24,615 bases of DNA from Candidatus Methylomirabilota bacterium (GTDB taxonomy: Bacteria; Methylomirabilota; Methylomirabilia; Methylomirabilales; Methylomirabilaceae). The stretch is from NCBI GenBank assembly GCA_003105305.1, contig PQAQ01000265.1:2210-26824 (forward strand). Direction: 5' to 3'. Both the position numbers and the translations under genes were made by a program. Numbering within the stretch: position 1 is the stretch's first letter; every line of letters begins with the position of its first letter. Shown piece after piece: positions 15,579 through 23,621 of the stretch. The notes below the pieces were generated by a model, which saw only the letters and a program-made list of their open reading frames with translations, did not search any database and was not told the DNA's origin.

Positions 15579-16630
15579 CAGCCTGCCGCCTGTCGGGGCA
15601 CGCCGCCGATCCCCATCTTCATTGCGAGCAGGATGAGCAGGCCTGGAATCGCCCACGTCACCTCTCTCCCGCGGCGAATAATACTGTAGACCGCGCCCTG
15701 CGCGGCGGGCAACCCCAAGACTGAAAAGACCGCCACCCGTATCGTTTCAGCGCTCCCGACCCGTCCCGGGATAAAAAAGATAATGGTATTCAGGACCATC
15801 GCCAGGCTCTCCACGGCGACCGCCATCTCGAGGCTCGGCTTCGCTGCCAGCCATTGCAGCACAATGTAGGTTTCCAGCAGACCTCCGCACCATCCCACCA
15901 GGCACAGAAGGGTTGCCCAGTAGAAGACCGGCATGCGGGTCTTATAGAAGAGGGCCAGCCATCGATCCAATGAGGCGGTCGCGCGCCATTCCGGCTTGAT
16001 CTGCTCCGGCTTGATCCCGATTTTGACCAGCCCCCGGATCAACGCCCCGAAGGCCCCTCTTTTCAGCGCCCAAAAGGCGGCCACGACGGCGACCCCCATC
16101 CCTCCCGCCAGTATCAGTGCGGCAATCCGTAGTCCGACGGGAAGCGCGAATCGTGTCACCGCAATGCTCAAACTCAGACAGAGAAATATGACCTGCGCCA
16201 CGATTTCCGCGTGCTTATGCACCATGATCGAGGTCACCGACCGGCTGAACCCGACCGATTGACTCAGCAGGTGCGCCTTGACCGGCTCTCCTGCCAGGTT
16301 GGCAGGCGGCACAAAATAGTTAACGGAGTCGCCGACGAGGTAGACGCCAAACATCCGCCAGTATCCGATCTGTCTGGCCCTGGACCCGATCAGGACCCAC
16401 CATCCTGTCATGAAGGCCATCTGCGCAAAGAGATAGAGGACCACCAGCAGGAAGAACCATTGTCCGATGACCGCAATATTCGCCCGAATGGCCGGCCATC
16501 CGATCCTTCCGCAGAGCCAGATGATCCCGACCAACCCCGCAAGAATGAGCAGAGGCCGCAGCATAGCGCCGATCTGTTTCAACCCGCTTGTCATCGCAGG
16601 TAATGTCTTCGCAGGACGTGCGCGCGCCAC
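15578..16630 (-). CDS. LPG-synthase-TM / HpnL-type multi-pass membrane protein
   Basis: 350-residue integral membrane protein of the lysylphosphatidylglycerol-synthase transmembrane (UPF0104/AglD/HpnL) family, often viewed as lipid flippase-like. About eight TM helices are visible, for example at 27-44, 55-82, 132-160, 165-189 and 236-264, plus a C-terminal pair. The family signatures NYFVPPANLAGEPVKA and FFIPGRVGSAETIRV, with charged residues in membrane segments, are clear. It lacks the soluble transferase domain of MprF. The start is GTG 16630, five nt after the pmbA stop and preceded by AGGTGAT; an internal ATG at 16594 has no ribosome-binding site. In this operon it would move or help synthesise the lipid-linked product. 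That role is inferred from family and neighbourhood. Confidence 0.85.
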   Translation of the reverse strand: MARARPAKTLPAMTSGLKQIGAMLRPLLILAGLVGIIWLCGRIGWPAIRANIAVIGQWFFLLVVLYLFAQMAFMTGWWVLIGSRARQIGYWRMFGVYLVGDSVNYFVPPANLAGEPVKAHLLSQSVGFSRSVTSIMVHKHAEIVAQVIFLCLSLSIAVTRFALPVGLRIAALILAGGMGVAVVAAFWALKRGAFGALIRGLVKIGIKPEQIKPEWRATASLDRWLALFYKTRMPVFYWATLLCLVGWCGGLLETYIVLQWLAAKPSLEMAVAVESLAMVLNTIIFFIPGRVGSAETIRVAVFSVLGLPAAQGAVYSIIRRGREVTWAIPGLLILLAMKMGIGGVPRQAAG

Positions 16631-16635
16631 ATCAC

Positions 16636-18189
16636 CTATAACTCTTCTACGAACGACGCGATTTCATCAAGCCTGACGTTTCGGACCGCGATCTCCGGCG
16701 TATAGACGACCTCATCGGCCGCCCAGACCAGCGTTCCCTTGACCTCCTGACCGACTCCGATGATATTGGAGAGAATCGAGAGGATATTATCATTGATCCG
16801 CACCGTATTCGGTTTCAGCGGCGCAACGATCCGCCCGTCCTTGATGATGTACGAGTCGCCGACCACCGTGCAGGTGAAATCTCCGGCCCGCAACCCGTTG
16901 ATCGGATACGTATACCAGATCCGCCCAACCAGCAGGCCGTCTTTCACGGTCGCCATCAACTCCTCCAGACTCTGATCTCCGCCCTGTACGACAGCATTGG
17001 TCGACGCGATGCCGGGCTGGACACCGAACTGCCGACCGCCGCCTGCCCAGTACCGGAACCCGTTCCGCGGGACGATCGCGCTGCCGTGCTCGTTCGGGTC
17101 TACCCCCAGCTTCTCTCTACTCCTGGGATCTCTCAGGATCCGCTGTTGTTCATAATAACTCGCAAGCAGCCCGACCAGCTTGCCTCGCTGGATCAGCCGC
17201 GTTTTCCCCGTCGGCAGTCCTTCGCAGGTAATCCCCTTACTGCCCATCAGCCCGCGCTGTGCGCCGTGATCGCACAGGGTCAACCGACTTGACGCCACAC
17301 GTTTGCCGAGTCGTCCCATGAACGGAGAGCTCTCGCTATAGAAGTTACCGAGGCTGAGGGACGGCAGAATCAGATTGTTCAGAAAGTCGGCGACCGGCTG
17401 ACGCCCAAAGATGACCGTATACTTGCCGCCAGGAATCCGCTCTCCGCCGATTGCCGCGAGCGCATTCTGTGCCGCCTCGACACCGGCATCGTCGGTGAAC
17501 TGGTCCAGGCGAGTCCCCGCGGAGCAGCCGCTCCCCTTGGAGGCCTTGGCCTCGACCATTGCAGTGATGAAGGCCATGATCAGCGTCGATTCATCGGTCT
17601 GGACCTCCGGCATGGCAGTCGAGGCGATCGCAATGCGCTCCTGTTGGATGGTGACGTCGCCGCCTACGATGAGGCCCAGTTCTTTGATTCGATCCCGGGA
17701 GCCTGCCAGCTCTATTAATCTGGGGGAGTCGAGAAAGGTCTTCAGGCTCCCTCGTAACACCCGCCATCCGACGTCCACTAACTCCTCGTCCCGAATCTTC
17801 ATCAGCTTCGGATCGTGGTAGCGGCGAAGCCTCCGCCGTTCGCCCGTCGGTCTCGGCAGCGACGAGAACTCTGGATCGGCGACGGCGCCGCTCCTGGCCT
17901 TTTCGAGGGCCCTTTTGACCCCATCGAGGCCCAGATCGCTCGGTTCGCTGCCGAACCCAACCGTGACACCGGCCTCTGTCTTGAAGGCCGCCGTAATTCC
18001 AAGCCCGTACGACTCACTCGACTTCGGTTCTTCCACGCCATTGCAGGGAATGTGCGAGGTATAGTTCAGCCGGGCCAGAAGGTTGCCGTTGCTCGCTGCG
18101 AACACCTCGGCCTCGGTCACCTGCTCAGCCGACTTCAGGTACGCCAGGGCCTGTTCGACAGCCTTCGCGAGTTCAGCGGTTGATTTCAT
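16636..18189 (-). CDS. pmbA: PmbA/TldE-family protein
   Basis: 517-residue member of the TldD/PmbA family. PmbA (TldE) is the partner subunit without the metalloprotease motif in the TldD/E heterodimer, which trims unfolded or modified peptides (microcin B17 maturation and CcdA turnover in E. coli). Recognisable are the N-terminal domain to about residue 200, a Gly/Ser-rich KASKGSGCSAGTR segment, and the C-terminal beta-rich part with YPINGLRAGDFTCTVVGDSY. There is no HExxxH. The ATG at 18189 has GGAG eight nt upstream and lies 14 nt after the tldD stop. It is longer than E. coli PmbA (450 residues). It precedes the membrane protein gene by only 5 nt, tying the pair to the inositol operon. 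Confidence 0.88.
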   Translation of the reverse strand: MKSTAELAKAVEQALAYLKSAEQVTEAEVFAASNGNLLARLNYTSHIPCNGVEEPKSSESYGLGITAAFKTEAGVTVGFGSEPSDLGLDGVKRALEKARSGAVADPEFSSLPRPTGERRRLRRYHDPKLMKIRDEELVDVGWRVLRGSLKTFLDSPRLIELAGSRDRIKELGLIVGGDVTIQQERIAIASTAMPEVQTDESTLIMAFITAMVEAKASKGSGCSAGTRLDQFTDDAGVEAAQNALAAIGGERIPGGKYTVIFGRQPVADFLNNLILPSLSLGNFYSESSPFMGRLGKRVASSRLTLCDHGAQRGLMGSKGITCEGLPTGKTRLIQRGKLVGLLASYYEQQRILRDPRSREKLGVDPNEHGSAIVPRNGFRYWAGGGRQFGVQPGIASTNAVVQGGDQSLEELMATVKDGLLVGRIWYTYPINGLRAGDFTCTVVGDSYIIKDGRIVAPLKPNTVRINDNILSILSNIIGVGQEVKGTLVWAADEVVYTPEIAVRNVRLDEIASFVEEL

Positions 18190-18203
18190 CGTCCATCTCC
18201 GAG

Positions 18204-19778
18204 TTACTTGCTGATTCCGGTGAGGCGGGCGCGGCTGCGCATGGTAGGCCCCCCATTACCGAGCCGTTTCGTCTGCATCGGCTGGCCCTTGCCGCAATTG
18301 GGGATCGGATAGAGACGGAAGTCGTTTCCTACGGCATCCACCTGCATGAGGTAGTCCTTGGTGTCGGCCATAATCCCGCCGTTACAGAACAGCTCTCCAA
18401 TCTGACCGTTCTTAATCTCGTACACCTTCATGGCCGTGATGCGGAAGTTCTCGCGCGATTCGGCAATTGAGGGGGTTCGGTGTCCCACGAGGTAGTAGCC
18501 GTGGGGAATCTCCCGGATCATCTCCTGAGGATCCCGCTCGCCGGGGCCGAACACGGTGTTCGACATCCTGATCAAAGGGACCAGCGAGGCATCGGTCGCC
18601 TTGTACGAGCCGTTCGGTGAGACACCCAAGATGGCAGCAGTCTGGCGGCTGTTCATAAAACCGCGAAAGATGCCGCGATCGATGTGTGTCACGCGCGTGG
18701 CCGGTGTTCCCTCGTGGTCGTATTTGTAATGGCCGTACCCGGGCAGCGAGGGATCGGAAAAGGCCGACACAAGGGGGGACGCAATCGGCTTGCCGAGTTG
18801 ATGTTCCTGCATGTTCCGGAACAGCCAGCTTCGACCGGCGTAGGAGGTCTCCAACTTCAGCGCGCGATCCAGTTCCATCGGGTGACCGACGATCTCATGT
18901 ACCAAGAGGGTGTTATAATGCGGATCGGTGACCACTACCGCCTCGCGGTTCGTGGGCTTGAGCGGCCGGGCATTACACAGACTCACGGCATCGTTCGCGA
19001 GGCCGATACTGAAGGCCTGAAAATCCGGGAACCGGATGGACTCCTCATGCACGCCCCGAGTCAAGACCTCCCAGCCGCGCTGGTGACCCATATAATCGTA
19101 CAGCTCCTGCGTTCCAGATGCGCCGTGAGCCACGATGAAGCAGGTCCCTTGTGTCATGGCAAAGGCCTGGTCGATATTCGCGCCCTCAGAGCTGCAGAAC
19201 AGTTCCCGGGTCAGCAACGTATAGGCCGAGATAAACGTATACTTGACATGCGGATCGAGTGCGAGCGCGCTCCTGGAGACCTCGGTCGTTAAGGCGACGA
19301 GCTCTTCCAGGGGGACGGTACGCGGATCGATCTCGAACTGCGCGGGGACGGTGTCCTGGTGGATGTCGATGGGCGCGAGACTTGTACTGGTCAGCGCATC
19401 GCCAAGAGCGTCGAGTCCTTCCCGTGTCGCGCTCTTGCGCTCGGCGTTGGCCAGGGCCCGGTGATGCGCATGGCGGAGCCCGTCTTTTACGACCTGCGCC
19501 AGCCGATCCAGGTCGGCCGCGCCGAGCGACTGTCCAAAGTAGCCCGGGGCGATCATCCCGTTGCCGGACAGGGCGCGGATCCCGATCGCAAAGGTGTAGT
19601 CTCTGGTGCTATGCTTGCTCCCGCCATTTTCCGCCGCGGCCGCTTGGCCCTCATCGACCTGCACGCGAATATCGGCATAGCGGCAGCCGCGGAGGCTCTT
19701 CCGGTAGCGAGTAGCAAGATCGACAATCATCGGTCTGATCTGATCGATGATCTCTATGGTCATCGGCTGAAACGACAT
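18204..19778 (-). CDS. tldD: TldD-family zinc metalloprotease
   Basis: 524-residue TldD-type peptidase, catalytic partner of PmbA. The zinc site is plain: HEIVGH at 294-299, and a C-terminal NCGKGQPM whose Cys corresponds to the third ligand of E. coli TldD. Other family segments are FCSSEGANIDQ, GYGHYKYDHEGTPATR and NGGIMADTKDYLMQVDAVG. I place the start at ATG 19778, which has a GGGGAG ribosome-binding site eight nt upstream. The frame can be extended upstream to a TTG at 19823, but those codons lie in the leader. It is the first gene of the ten-gene - strand run, behind the promoter at 19843-19871. Its substrate peptide is unknown, and no obvious small RiPP precursor gene is visible in the window. 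Confidence 0.9.
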   Translation of the reverse strand: MSFQPMTIEIIDQIRPMIVDLATRYRKSLRGCRYADIRVQVDEGQAAAAENGGSKHSTRDYTFAIGIRALSGNGMIAPGYFGQSLGAADLDRLAQVVKDGLRHAHHRALANAERKSATREGLDALGDALTSTSLAPIDIHQDTVPAQFEIDPRTVPLEELVALTTEVSRSALALDPHVKYTFISAYTLLTRELFCSSEGANIDQAFAMTQGTCFIVAHGASGTQELYDYMGHQRGWEVLTRGVHEESIRFPDFQAFSIGLANDAVSLCNARPLKPTNREAVVVTDPHYNTLLVHEIVGHPMELDRALKLETSYAGRSWLFRNMQEHQLGKPIASPLVSAFSDPSLPGYGHYKYDHEGTPATRVTHIDRGIFRGFMNSRQTAAILGVSPNGSYKATDASLVPLIRMSNTVFGPGERDPQEMIREIPHGYYLVGHRTPSIAESRENFRITAMKVYEIKNGQIGELFCNGGIMADTKDYLMQVDAVGNDFRLYPIPNCGKGQPMQTKRLGNGGPTMRSRARLTGISK

Positions 19779-19842
19779 CGCCGCATCTCCCCTCATTCTC
19801 ATTAGTGGGTTCGACCCTGACAAGAACTACTCAAAGCTACTT

Positions 19843-19871
19843 ATTATACGTCATCCAGGCGGGCCTGGGAA
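19843..19871 (-). promoter_or_regulatory. Sigma70-type promoter of the tldD-to-ino1 operon
   Basis: Read on the - strand: TTCCCA (19871-19866), a 17-bp spacer, then a perfect TATAAT (19848-19843). This is about 65 nt upstream of the tldD ATG, in the only sizeable gap (130 nt) on the - strand side of the window. Confidence 0.68.
19855..19868. promoter_or_regulatory. Palindromic operator candidate inside the promoter
   Basis: CCAGGC-GG-GCCTGG, perfect 6-2-6 inverted repeat. It lies between the -35 and -10, with its right arm overlapping the -35 hexamer, a position suited to repression. The hairpin has no T-run, so it is less likely to be the thpR terminator. Confidence 0.5.
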
Positions 19872-19908
19872 AGCACTTTTGTACCGGCTGGCGCTACTGT
19901 AGGGTCTC

Positions 19909-20502
19909 TCAACCGAGCGGGAAGCTTTGCAGGACGGAGTAGCGGGCGCCGCCGGCGCTCAGGTCGCTCCTCATCAGCTCGATCCGGTCGAGCAGCATTT
20001 CGCCCATAATCTCGGCAGGCGCCTCGGTGAGCGCGCGAGCCAACTGCTCCCGGTGCGCTGGGCCTCGCACCCGGCCCAGCGTGAGATGCGCCGTGAACGG
20101 TCGCGCCTCCCGCGCAAATCCTAGCGGCTCAAGCCCTGCCTCAATTCTTGCCCGAAGCGCGGCGAGCGTCTCGGCACCGTGGGATAGCCCGATCCAGACA
20201 ACCCGGGCCGCCCGTGGACTCGGAAAGGCGCCAAGGCCCTGAAACACCAGATGAATCGGACCGCAGCCGGTGGCCGCAGCGGCAATCGCCTCTCCGACGG
20301 CCCCGATGCGCCCCTCCTCGACCTGTCCCAGGAATTTGAGCGTCAGGTGAAGGTTTTCCGGTCGCACCCATCCGACGTCGGCGCGGGCAGCCTTGAGCCG
20401 CTCCTGCACACTGCCCAAGGCGGCCTTGAGACCGGAATCCAGATTGGCGGCGACAAAGGCGCGAACGGTTGTGATCGGCTGCGAGGCTGGTCTGTCAGGC
20501 AT
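19909..20502 (-). CDS. thpR: RNA 2',3'-cyclic phosphodiesterase (LigT/ThpR)
   Basis: 197-residue 2H-phosphoesterase that opens 2',3'-cyclic phosphate RNA ends; its tRNA-ligase activity is known mainly in vitro. The two H-x-T-x motifs are present as HLTLKFLG (His52) and HLTLGRV (His139), and the length is as expected. The start is ATG 20502, overlapping the cinA stop by 8 nt. A longer frame up to 20574 would lie wholly inside cinA and begins with low-complexity residues, so it is rejected. It is the last gene of the ftsK-lolA-yajQ-GGDEF-cinA-thpR run; the cinA-thpR pairing is common in bacteria. Confidence 0.93.
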   Translation of the reverse strand: MPDRPASQPITTVRAFVAANLDSGLKAALGSVQERLKAARADVGWVRPENLHLTLKFLGQVEEGRIGAVGEAIAAAATGCGPIHLVFQGLGAFPSPRAARVVWIGLSHGAETLAALRARIEAGLEPLGFAREARPFTAHLTLGRVRGPAHREQLARALTEAPAEIMGEMLLDRIELMRSDLSAGGARYSVLQSFPLG

Positions 20503-21760
20503 GGCGAGACGACAGCAGATGGCGGCGGAGGATGTCGAGGGCGCTCTGGGAGGCGAGCAGCTTGTTGGTATCACGATCCGCGAGAAACCGGTGCTCGCGG
20601 CAGATGACGCCGCCCTCCGAGGCGAGCGCGATGTAGGTCAGGCCCACCGGTTTCGTGGCGCTGCCCCCTCCAGGTCCGGCAATGCCGGTGATGCCCAGCG
20701 CCAGGTCCGTGCCGGCGGTTTGCCGCATTCCGATAGCCATCGCCAGGGCAACGGGCCGGCTGACAGCGCCATGCTCAGCGATCAGCTTATGCGGCACGTC
20801 GAGCAGGCGCTCCTTGGCCTCGTTGGCGTAGACCACGTCGCCGCGAATGAAATAGGCGGAGCTTCCCGGAAGATTGGTCAGGCGATGGCAGACTAACCCC
20901 CCGGTGCACGACTCGGCGACAGCAACGGTCGCCCTCGTTTCGAGGAGTAGCCGCCCCACCACCTCTTCCAGCCGTTCTTCGTCCCGCCCAAAGAGATAGT
21001 CGCCCAGTCGTGCGCGAATCGCTGTCTCGAGTTCATCAAGTAAACGGTCGCCCTCCGCCTCGGACTCGCTCTTCACGGTCAGCCGGATGTGGATCTCGTC
21101 CGGGTAGGCCATCACCCCAATCGTCGGGTTTCGTGAAAGGCGAATCAGGTCGCTGATGGTTTCATCGAGCGTCGATTCCGCGATGCCGCATGCCTTCAGG
21201 ATATGCGAGCGAATCGTTGACGTGACGCCGAATGACTCACGCAAGCGCGGGATTACCTGCTCGTTGAGCATCAGGCGCATCTCGGATGGGACCCCCGGCA
21301 CCGCCGCCACTATCCTGCCATCGCGAAGACGGATGGCGAAACCGGGCGCCGTCCCGTTGCGATTCGGCAATACGGTGGCGCCTTCCGGGATCATGGCCTG
21401 CCGCTCGTTATTCCGGGACATCACAATGGCCCGATCGGTAAATCGATGACGGATCGACTCCAACACCGTCTTATCGAGAATCAACGGTCGCCCCAGTTCA
21501 GCGGCGACAGCCAGACAGGTCAGATCGTCCTCGGTGGGGCCGAGACCCCCCGTCGTGATCACGATCTCGGATCGCGCAAGCGCCGCACGCAGCGCCTCCC
21601 TGATATGCCCTTCGTGATCCCCGACCGCACTCTTCCAGTGGACCTCAATCCCCGCTGCCGCGAGCTGTTCGCCGATGTACGCCGAATTGGTATCGATGGT
21701 CTGGCCCAGGAGCAACTCGGTTCCAACTGTAAGGATCTCCGCTCGTGCCTGCCGTTCCAC
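20495..21760 (-). CDS. cinA: CinA-like protein, nicotinamide mononucleotide deamidase
   Basis: 421-residue two-domain protein. The N-terminal MoCF/COG1058 domain begins AEILTVGTELLLGQTIDTN and has TTGGLGPTEDDLT; in this family it is linked to ADP-ribose pyrophosphatase activity. The C-terminal PncC domain has VAVAESCTGGLVCHRLT, GDVVYANEAKERLL and GITGIAGPGGGS, which deamidates NMN to NaMN for NAD salvage. The start is GTG 21760 with a strong GGGAGGG about seven nt upstream. It overlaps thpR by 8 nt and follows the diguanylate cyclase gene after 62 nt. Full length for the family. Confidence 0.95.
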   Translation of the reverse strand: MERQARAEILTVGTELLLGQTIDTNSAYIGEQLAAAGIEVHWKSAVGDHEGHIREALRAALARSEIVITTGGLGPTEDDLTCLAVAAELGRPLILDKTVLESIRHRFTDRAIVMSRNNERQAMIPEGATVLPNRNGTAPGFAIRLRDGRIVAAVPGVPSEMRLMLNEQVIPRLRESFGVTSTIRSHILKACGIAESTLDETISDLIRLSRNPTIGVMAYPDEIHIRLTVKSESEAEGDRLLDELETAIRARLGDYLFGRDEERLEEVVGRLLLETRATVAVAESCTGGLVCHRLTNLPGSSAYFIRGDVVYANEAKERLLDVPHKLIAEHGAVSRPVALAMAIGMRQTAGTDLALGITGIAGPGGGSATKPVGLTYIALASEGGVICREHRFLADRDTNKLLASQSALDILRRHLLSSRHA

Positions 21761-21822
21761 AGGCCACCCTCCCCGACCGCACAGTCCCGCGGCTGCCGCC
21801 CGACCCCGAGATCCTGATGCGC

Positions 21823-23112
21823 TTAGCGTCCTTGTTCCGGGACAGTCGAACGGTATGGCAGATCATACGACGTCGATAGTGACGTCTGATTGCCGCCGGC
21901 AGCTTTTGACCGATACAGCGCCTGATCTGCTGCCCGGACGAGATCCTCGGCCTTGCGCATATCCGGCCCCAAGCACGCCACACCGAGGCTTATGGTCAGT
22001 CTGTCGCGGTTCGGCGCCCCGTGTCCGTCCGGAGACCGATCCTCCATGACAGCACGGATCCGTTCCGCCTGGACCCACGCCTGCCGAAGATCGGTCTCCG
22101 GAAGGATGATGCCGAACTCGTCCCCCCCGTATCGCGCCACGATGTCGGATTCTCTTGTGCTGTTTTTGAGCATAGTACCGATCAGGCGAAGCGCCTCATC
22201 ACCCGCCAGGTGCCCGTTCAGGTCGTTATATCGCTTGAAACGATCGACATCCAGCATAATCAGCGACAGCGGATGGCCGTAGCGCCTGGTTCGCTTCAGC
22301 TCCTGCTCGAGTTGGCGATAAAATTGACGATGGTTAAACAGATCCGTCAACTCATCGGTGATCGCCAGCCGATGGACCTTCTGAAACAGACGACCGGTTG
22401 CGATCGCGATCGCCAACTGCTCGCTCAGCGGCTTCAGGAGATCGAGCTCCCGCTCGCCATAGCAATGAGGTGTGGTGCTATCCAGGCAGAGACCGCCAAT
22501 CGCCTCCCCCTTTACAATAAGCGGCACGCGGATGCAGGATCGAATGCCGGCCTTGAGCAAGACCTCATCCTCTGCAAATTGTTTCGATTCCGCGAGATCC
22601 CGCTCGATATGAGGAGTCCGCTGCGACATGACCCACCCGATGCCGGTTCCTTTCCCGACGGCGCAAGCGCCTTCAGGCCACCCCGTAGCGGGTTGATCGG
22701 CGGTCAGCCGGAGTACCGTCACGCCGCGATCTCTGTTATTTCGTAGTGCGAGGGCCATCCGATCGTAATGGATGAGGCGTCCCACCTCCGTGGCGAAGGC
22801 CCGATAGATATCATTGAGATCAAGTGAGGCGCCAATGATCCCGGTCAACCGACAGACCGCCGCCAGGCGATCAGTCCGCTGTTGAAGCGCCGTGTAGGAT
22901 CCGGCATCCACCATTACCAGGGCAGCGCGGTCCGCGGCGAGGGCATCCATTGCCTCCCGCTTGGATGAGGCCTGAAGAACCGAGAACCCTCGACGCGTGA
23001 GCATGTCGCGAAGTCGGAGAGTTAAATCGGTCCCGTCCTCGATGATCAGGACGGTCTCGCGCTCATCGTCGCACCGCTCGTTCACACCCTCACCCACGTC
23101 GGACGGCTTCAT
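21823..23112 (-). CDS. Diguanylate cyclase: truncated receiver, GAF, GGDEF
   Basis: 429-residue predicted cytoplasmic c-di-GMP synthase. Residues 20-75 look like the first half of a response-regulator receiver (VLIIEDGTDL, possible phospho-Asp69 in LVMVDAGS), but the second half with the conserved Lys is absent. A GAF domain covers about 85-245. The GGDEF domain (about 250-415) has an intact active site YGGDEFG at 328-334, a substrate-binding LDVDRFKRYND, and an inhibitory-site R-x-x-D (Arg320, Asp323) five residues before it. It should therefore be active and product-inhibited. The ATG shares one base with the yajQ stop (TAATG), so the two are coupled. No TM helix is seen. Confidence 0.92.
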   Translation of the reverse strand: MKPSDVGEGVNERCDDERETVLIIEDGTDLTLRLRDMLTRRGFSVLQASSKREAMDALAADRAALVMVDAGSYTALQQRTDRLAAVCRLTGIIGASLDLNDIYRAFATEVGRLIHYDRMALALRNNRDRGVTVLRLTADQPATGWPEGACAVGKGTGIGWVMSQRTPHIERDLAESKQFAEDEVLLKAGIRSCIRVPLIVKGEAIGGLCLDSTTPHCYGERELDLLKPLSEQLAIAIATGRLFQKVHRLAITDELTDLFNHRQFYRQLEQELKRTRRYGHPLSLIMLDVDRFKRYNDLNGHLAGDEALRLIGTMLKNSTRESDIVARYGGDEFGIILPETDLRQAWVQAERIRAVMEDRSPDGHGAPNRDRLTISLGVACLGPDMRKAEDLVRAADQALYRSKAAGGNQTSLSTSYDLPYRSTVPEQGR

Positions 23113-23603
23113 TACCGATAGTTGCCGAACTGCAGGTCGATGTTAAAATCGTGCGCTCGAAGCGCCTGCATCACAGCCTGCAGATCATCCTTGCTCTTTG
23201 ATGACACCCGTATCTGATCGCCCTGGATCTGTCCGGTCACCTTCAAACCAAGCCCCCTGATTGCTTTGGTGATCTCTTTTGCCTTCTCGGCAGGAATGCC
23301 CTGCTGCAGCGTCACTCGCTGTCGGACGGCCCCTTTTGCCGCGGGCTCAGGAGTTTCGTAGGTCAGCGCCTTCAGAGAGACCTTTCGCCGCACCAGCTTC
23401 GATTCCAGCAGCTCCACGACGGCCTTGAGTTTGTAGGCATCGTCGGCGTACAGCAGAAGACCTTGCTCATCCCGCGCCACACGACTCGCGCTCCCCTTGA
23501 AATCGAACCGTTGCTGAATCTCTTTCGTCACCTGCTGGACGGCATTATCGACCTCTTGCAGATCAACGATTGAACTGATATCGAAAGACACCTCATTAGC
23601 CAT
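23112..23603 (-). CDS. yajQ: YajQ-family nucleotide-binding protein
   Basis: 163-residue YajQ/UPF0234 protein with two ferredoxin-like repeats. Characteristic segments are SFDISSIVDLQEVDNAV, RFDFKGS, LLLYADDAYKLKAV, RQRVTLQQGIPAEKAKEI, GLKVTGQIQGDQIRVSSKSKDDLQ and the C-terminal LQFGNYR. A Xanthomonas family member binds cyclic di-GMP and acts with a transcription factor; other members bind nucleotides or tRNA. The ATG at 23603 has a strong AAAGGAG ribosome-binding site. It lies 18 nt downstream of lolA and overlaps the diguanylate cyclase gene by one base, which supports a signalling link. Confidence 0.95.
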   Translation of the reverse strand: MANEVSFDISSIVDLQEVDNAVQQVTKEIQQRFDFKGSASRVARDEQGLLLYADDAYKLKAVVELLESKLVRRKVSLKALTYETPEPAAKGAVRQRVTLQQGIPAEKAKEITKAIRGLGLKVTGQIQGDQIRVSSKSKDDLQAVMQALRAHDFNIDLQFGNYR

Positions 23604-23621
23604 GCATGATCTCCTTTCAGC

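Noticed and set aside
19855..19868. Palindrome read as the thpR terminator
   Set aside because: Only a 2-base centre and no T-run on the - strand, and it sits inside a well-formed promoter, so an operator is preferred.
20503..20574. Extended thpR start inside cinA
   Set aside because: The extra residues are the frame-shifted reading of the PncC C-terminus; the family begins near the ATG at 20502.
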